DNA from: Nitrosospira briensis
GTDB taxonomy: Bacteria > Pseudomonadota > Gammaproteobacteria > Burkholderiales > Nitrosomonadaceae
DNA: 64,000 nucleotides
NCBI RefSeq assembly: GCF_900115125.1
Contig: NZ_FOVJ01000001.1
Span: forward strand, 1-64,000
Reading direction: 5' to 3'
Below are positions 60,069 through 64,000 of this stretch, in pieces. Position 1 is the stretch's first letter, and the number at the start of each line of letters is the position of its first letter. The position numbers were made by a program, and so were the translations under genes. The notes under the pieces are model-generated. The model was not told the DNA's origin and ran no database searches. It worked only from the letters and a program-made list of their open reading frames with translations.

Positions 60069-61733
60069 TTACCGGTTAATCGGCTTATACCTGATACGTT
60101 TCGGCTTGGCGCCTTCCTCGCCAAGGCGCTTCCGTTTGTCAGCCTCGTATTCCTGGTAATTGCCGTTGAAGAATACAACTTGCGAGTTGCCTTCAAATGC
60201 CAGGATATGAGTAGCGATGCGGTCGAGAAACCAGCGATCGTGCGAGATGACGAGAACACAACCAGCGAACTCCAGCAATGCGTCTTCCAGCGCACGCAAC
60301 GTTTCCACATCCAGGTCATTGGAAGGCTCGTCCAGCAGCAGGACGTTTCCGCCTGAAATAAGTGTTTTGGCGAGATGAAGCCTTCCGCGTTCTCCGCCGG
60401 AAAGGTTGCCCACGATTTTCTGCTGGTCGGCGCCCTTGAAGTTGAAGCGGCCAAGATAGGCGCGGGCGGGCGTTTCGTATTTTCCGACGGTAAGGATGTC
60501 ATGGCCGCCTGAAATGGTGTCGAATACGCTTTTGCCGCTTTCAAGGGCATCGCGTGATTGATCCACGTGCGCAATCTTTACAGTTGAGCCAATTGCTATT
60601 TCTCCGGAATCCGCCTGCTCCTTCCCCGTGATCATGCGGAACAAGGTTGATTTTCCCGCCCCGTTGGGACCGATGATGCCAACGATGGCGCCGGGTGGCG
60701 CCTTGAAGCTCAAGTCATCGATCAGCAAGCGCTCCCCATACGCTTTTGACACATTCTTGAACTCGATGACCTCATTGCCGAGCCTGTCCGCAACCGGAAT
60801 GAATATCTCCTGCGTTTCGTTGCGCTTCTGGTACTCCTGCGAGTTGAGTTCATCGAAACGTGCAATGCGCGCCTTGGATTTCGCCTGACGCCCCTTGGGA
60901 TTCTGCCGCACCCATTCCAACTCTTTTTTCAATGCCTTCTGACGTGCGGATTCTCCCGACTCCTCCTGCTTGAGCCGGATTTCTTTCTGTTCCAGCCAGG
61001 AACTGTAGTTGCCCTTCCAGGGAATGCCATGACCACGGTCAAGCTCCAGTATCCACTCAGCGGCATTGTCAAGAAAATAACGATCATGGGTAACCGCCAC
61101 GACAGTACCGGGAAAGCGAGTGAGAAATTGCTCCAGCCATTCCACCGACTCGGCATCCAGGTGGTTGGTGGGTTCGTCGAGCAATAGCATATCGGGCTTT
61201 GACAGCAAAAGCTTGCACAATGCCACGCGACGTTTCTCGCCGCCGGAAAGATTCTTGATAACCGCGTCCCATTCCGGCAAACGTAGTGCATCGGCAGCGA
61301 TTTCCATTTGCTGACCGGCATTTGCGCCACTGGTGGCAATGATGGCTTCCAGCCGGACTTGTTCGGATGCCAGTGCATCGAAGTCGGCATCCGGTTCGGC
61401 ATAAGCCGCATATACCTCTTCCAGTTTCTGTTGTGCGCTGAATACTTCGCCCAGGCCTTCCTCTACCGCATCGCGCACTGTTTGCGCCGGGTTGAGCTGT
61501 GGCTCCTGCGCAAGATAGCCGATATTGAGATTGGGCATCGCCGTAACCTCGCCTTCGATATCCTTGTCCAGGCCCGCCATGATTTTCAGCACGGTCGATT
61601 TACCGGAACCGTTCAGCCCCAGCAAGCCTATTTTCGCGCCGGGAAAGAAACTGATGGAAATATCCTTGAGTATCGTGCGCCGGGGTGGAACAACTTTGCC
61701 CACGCGATTCATGGTGAGTACGTATTGAGCCAT
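60069..61733 (-). CDS. ettA: Energy-dependent translational throttle protein EttA
   Basis: ABC-F protein that gates ribosome elongation by ATP/ADP ratio. ATG at 61733 gives 554 residues, the same as E. coli EttA; a frame to 61790 adds 19 residues without a Shine-Dalgarno. Two ABC domains: Walker A GLNGSGKST and GPNGAGKST, signatures LSGGEKRRV and LSGGERGRL, joined by a charged linker with the P-site tRNA-interaction motif region. The start begins MAQYVLTMNRVGKVVPPRR, as in EttA. Confidence 0.97.
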   Translation of the reverse strand: MAQYVLTMNRVGKVVPPRRTILKDISISFFPGAKIGLLGLNGSGKSTVLKIMAGLDKDIEGEVTAMPNLNIGYLAQEPQLNPAQTVRDAVEEGLGEVFSAQQKLEEVYAAYAEPDADFDALASEQVRLEAIIATSGANAGQQMEIAADALRLPEWDAVIKNLSGGEKRRVALCKLLLSKPDMLLLDEPTNHLDAESVEWLEQFLTRFPGTVVAVTHDRYFLDNAAEWILELDRGHGIPWKGNYSSWLEQKEIRLKQEESGESARQKALKKELEWVRQNPKGRQAKSKARIARFDELNSQEYQKRNETQEIFIPVADRLGNEVIEFKNVSKAYGERLLIDDLSFKAPPGAIVGIIGPNGAGKSTLFRMITGKEQADSGEIAIGSTVKIAHVDQSRDALESGKSVFDTISGGHDILTVGKYETPARAYLGRFNFKGADQQKIVGNLSGGERGRLHLAKTLISGGNVLLLDEPSNDLDVETLRALEDALLEFAGCVLVISHDRWFLDRIATHILAFEGNSQVVFFNGNYQEYEADKRKRLGEEGAKPKRIRYKPINR

Positions 61734-62023
61734 AGCGAATGTCAGGTTAGCAAAATGTTCGAGTTTAACGCATAGGCAACCGGCAGACAAAAGAATGGCA
61801 ATTGGAGAGATTATACGGGCCTGCCAGACGTGTCATTCTCTGGTTCGCATACGCTCTGAAATATCGCGTTGATATTGCAGTGAGGATGAAACGTGATAAG
61901 AAGAACAAAAAATTCCTTGAGCGTAATTCAAAAGCTGCTGAGTATGAGTTAATATTTCGATCCTTCAGCTTTCCAAGGCTGTTCATCACTGATTCCATTT
62001 ACGCAAACTCCAGGCGAGGCTAC

Positions 62024-62704
62024 ATGAATAAAAAATTGTCGATCATTTGTGCGTTATTAATGTTAAGCGCCTGTGCAAGCCCCACGCGCACAGTTCAAGA
62101 GGGTGTTAAAGACCCCGGCCCCAAAGTGACCGCGAGGCCCTTGCCGGCTGCAGAACGCATGACGATTGGCATAGCGCGTTTTACAAATGAATCAATTTAT
62201 GGCAGCGGTCTTTTTACTGATGCTTCCGGTGACCGTATTGGAAAGCAGGCATCTGATTTGTTGGCGCGGCATCTTATGGCGACGCAACGTTTCAACGTGG
62301 TCGAGCGGCAGGATATCGGCAAATTGGCGGCGGAAGCTGATCTGATGGGCGTCAGCAAAGAGCAGTTCAAACAAAACCTGAAAGGGGTTGATGCCTTGAT
62401 TCTTGGTTCGGTTGCCGAATTGGGGCGAGACACCACCGGTAACAGCTGGCTGGTGGGCAAGCAGAAAACTCAACGGGCGCGGGCACGCGTTGTATTGAGG
62501 CTGGTCGATCCGAAGACGGGTCAATTGTTCTATACGCAGGAAGGCTCGGGAGAAGCCGATTTGTCATCCAGCAGCACGTTCGGTTTCGGCGGTGCGACAG
62601 GTTTTGACTCAACCCTTGAAGGAAAGGCGATCGATGCCGCAATCGTGAACATGATCAACAGCGTGGCGCAAACCCTGGACGCGCGCCGCACTACAGGGCA
62701 GTAA
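62024..62704 (+). CDS. CsgG-family lipoprotein
   Basis: 226 residues from ATG at 62024 (GGCGAGG upstream); the frame is open further upstream to 61802 without support. A lipobox ends LSACAS (Cys at about 16), giving an outer-membrane lipoprotein. The body has the CsgG fold marks: ITIGIARFTNE-like beta-strand start, LARHLMATQRFNVVERQDI, DALILGSVAELGRD and VLRLVDPKTGQLFY. CsgG makes the curli channel in E. coli; here the neighbours suggest instead the CsgG/DUF4810/DUF799 trio known from Neisseria. Confidence 0.88.
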   Translation: MNKKLSIICALLMLSACASPTRTVQEGVKDPGPKVTARPLPAAERMTIGIARFTNESIYGSGLFTDASGDRIGKQASDLLARHLMATQRFNVVERQDIGKLAAEADLMGVSKEQFKQNLKGVDALILGSVAELGRDTTGNSWLVGKQKTQRARARVVLRLVDPKTGQLFYTQEGSGEADLSSSSTFGFGGATGFDSTLEGKAIDAAIVNMINSVAQTLDARRTTGQ

Positions 62705-62710
62705 AAATAA

Positions 62711-63154
62711 ATGAAAAAAGATGATCCCGTCCCAAGCGCACCTAAACGTATTTATTCTAAGTTCATATTTCTGGCCGCCACAATTGGTTTGGCGGGTTGC
62801 AGCACACCATCGATTTACCATTGGGGCCAGTTTGAGGATGGGCTGCATGACCGGTATGTCAATCAAAACCATCCGCAAGCCGATGCGTATCTGCTGGAAA
62901 CGATCACTAAGGCGGAACAGGAAAACCTGAGAATTCCCCCCGGTGCTTATGCGGACTACGGCTTTTTATTGTTTAAACGGGGTGATCATAAAGGGGCGAT
63001 TGCCTATTTTGAAAAAGAAAAACATTTTTTTCCGGAGTCCAGCGCCTTTATGACCAAACTGGTTGAGCGCGTCAAGCAAAAGGAATCTGATGCTGCTGAA
63101 AAGCAACAGCCGCAGGCCGCCGTCACTCAAGGAACTCAAGGAACCCAGCCATGA
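62711..63154 (+). CDS. DUF4810-like lipoprotein
   Basis: 147 residues. A signal peptide with lipobox ends LAGCSTPS (Cys at about 30). The mature part contains YHWGQFEDGLHDRYV and a helical TPR-like stretch (YGFLLFKRGDHKGAIAYFEKE). It starts 7 bp after the CsgG-like stop and its stop overlaps the next gene by 4 bp, so the three form one operon. DUF4810 proteins are uncharacterised, but occur next to CsgG-like and GNA1162-like genes. Confidence 0.85.
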   Translation: MKKDDPVPSAPKRIYSKFIFLAATIGLAGCSTPSIYHWGQFEDGLHDRYVNQNHPQADAYLLETITKAEQENLRIPPGAYADYGFLLFKRGDHKGAIAYFEKEKHFFPESSAFMTKLVERVKQKESDAAEKQQPQAAVTQGTQGTQP

Positions 63155-63789
63155 AGTCAGCTCTGGTCATTGCTGCATGTTTCGCTTTGGGCCAGCTTTC
63201 TGGTTGTGCCGTTCAGCCCGCCAAAATCGATCTATCGGCCTTTCACACACATAAACCCCGTTCCATAGTGGTTGTGCCGGTACTTAACGAGACAACCGAA
63301 ATCAGTGCTCCATCCGTTTTCGTCTCGACCATTACCAAACCATTGGCGGAACGAGGTTATTATGTTTTTCCGGTGTATCTGACAGACCTTGTGCTGCGCG
63401 ATTTCGGGTTGGCGGAAGCTGGGCATATTCATCAACTGGAAACGCAACGCTTGTTCGAATTGTTTGGAGCAGACGCGGCCCTATTTATCACCATTAAAGA
63501 CTGGAGCAGCAAGTATGTTGTTCTCGCCTCGACGGTTGTCGTGGAAATGGATTATGAGTTAAAGGACACTAGAACGGGCACGGTTCTGTGGCAATCAAAA
63601 CAGCAGGTCGTCCAGAATTCCGGGGGAAGTGACTTGATCAGCATGGCTATAATGGCGGCGGTCAACGCCATGCTGACCGATTATCTTCCGCTGGCGAGGC
63701 AGGCAAATAACCAGGCTTTTGTGCCGCCAATGGGTTTGCCAGCGGGACCGTATAATTCGGACTACGGTCGGGATCAGGACAAATTCTAA
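63151..63789 (+). CDS. DUF799 / GNA1162-like lipoprotein
   Basis: 212 residues. Lipobox LSGCAVQP places the acylated Cys near residue 19. The mature domain resembles TolB/CsgG-type alpha/beta folds: SIVVVPVLNET, AERGYYVFPVYLTD, and DAALFITIKDWSSKYVVL. It matches DUF799 proteins such as the Neisseria antigen GNA1162. The start overlaps the DUF4810-like stop by 4 bp. Together with the CsgG-like protein it probably forms a lipoprotein assembly at the outer membrane. Confidence 0.88.
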   Translation: MKSALVIAACFALGQLSGCAVQPAKIDLSAFHTHKPRSIVVVPVLNETTEISAPSVFVSTITKPLAERGYYVFPVYLTDLVLRDFGLAEAGHIHQLETQRLFELFGADAALFITIKDWSSKYVVLASTVVVEMDYELKDTRTGTVLWQSKQQVVQNSGGSDLISMAIMAAVNAMLTDYLPLARQANNQAFVPPMGLPAGPYNSDYGRDQDKF

Positions 63790-63828
63790 GTCCAAGACAA
63801 TAAGGATGCGTACAAAACCCGGAGTTGA

Positions 63829-63972
63829 CCACGAGTCGACGCCTTTGCCTCGCAGGAATCAAGCTACGCAACAGGACAGGTGTATGGCGCTCTAAAGGGG
63901 GCGGGCCACCTTGGCGCGGATATGATGAACTTTGTCTCCGATCCCAAACGGTCGCGAGAATTGCACATCTGA
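63829..63972 (+). pseudogene. Possible remnant of a coding sequence near the right edge
   Basis: From a stop ending at 63828 to TGA at 63970-63972 the frame is open and reads DAFASQESSYATGQVYG... and ends in SRELHI. There is no start with a Shine-Dalgarno, so at most the C-terminal end of a decayed gene is seen. No family recognised; it could equally be random. Confidence 0.2.
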
Positions 63973-64000
63973 TAAAGTTTTTGGCGTCGCTTGCTCGCTT

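Overview
The window looks like chromosome from a betaproteobacterial ammonia oxidiser, most likely Nitrosospira or a close relative (Nitrosomonadaceae). The main evidence is an octaheme hydroxylamine oxidoreductase gene (hao) followed by haoB at the left edge, together with a betaproteobacterial set of housekeeping genes. No rRNA, tRNA, CRISPR array, insertion sequence or prophage was recognised. Gene density is high, and almost every long open frame opposite a real gene is a GC-driven shadow.

Layout. 1-2.7 kb: the end of the hao-haoB unit on the minus strand (haoB runs off the left edge). 3.0-5.0 kb: a NIF3-like protein divergent from a membrane-anchored HtrA protease. 5.2-14.4 kb: one long minus-strand run, hisG-D-C-B-H-A-F-I-E, then hinT and tatABC. 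14.4-17.7 kb: an accessory island with an outer-membrane protein preceded by a striking 11-bp-phased repeat array, an unknown coiled-coil protein, and a poxvirus-like type IB topoisomerase. 17.9-33 kb: TCA genes on the minus strand in the transcription order sdhC-D-A, zwf, glgP, sdhB, sdhE, gltA, sucA, sucB, lpdA; two carbohydrate genes thus split sdhCDA from sdhB. 33.3-40 kb (plus strand): mdh-prpB-prpC, then a lipid-kinase-like gene and a metallophosphoesterase, then prpD. 40-43.4 kb: an unknown membrane protein, a lipase-like hydrolase and an SDR protein lacking the usual catalytic Tyr. 43.6-46.5 kb: acnA. 46.5-55.8 kb (minus strand): a Crp/Fnr-type regulator, panC, panB, a deoxynucleoside kinase, folK, pcnB, an ABC ATPase, recG and ridA. 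55.8-61.7 kb: murA, a secreted SUMF1-domain protein, a flavin monooxygenase, a small secreted protein and ettA. 62-63.8 kb: a three-gene lipoprotein cluster (CsgG-like, DUF4810-like, DUF799/GNA1162-like).

How the genes work together. hao supplies electrons from hydroxylamine. Most of an oxidative TCA cycle is encoded here (gltA, acnA, sucAB-lpdA, sdhCDAB with its assembly factor, mdh; isocitrate dehydrogenase and fumarase are not in the window). The methylcitrate genes prpBCD are arranged with mdh, which supplies oxaloacetate. zwf and glgP link glycogen breakdown to the oxidative pentose phosphate route and sit inside the sdh unit. The his run encodes most of histidine synthesis; the short-form HisG implies a HisZ elsewhere.

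No clear new defence or mobile system was found. The best candidates for new biology are the 11-bp-phased repeat array upstream of the outer-membrane protein (14777-14861), the split sdh operon, the lipid-kinase/phosphoesterase pair inside the prp cluster, and the terminal lipoprotein trio. All functional assignments come from reading translated sequences; no database search was run.
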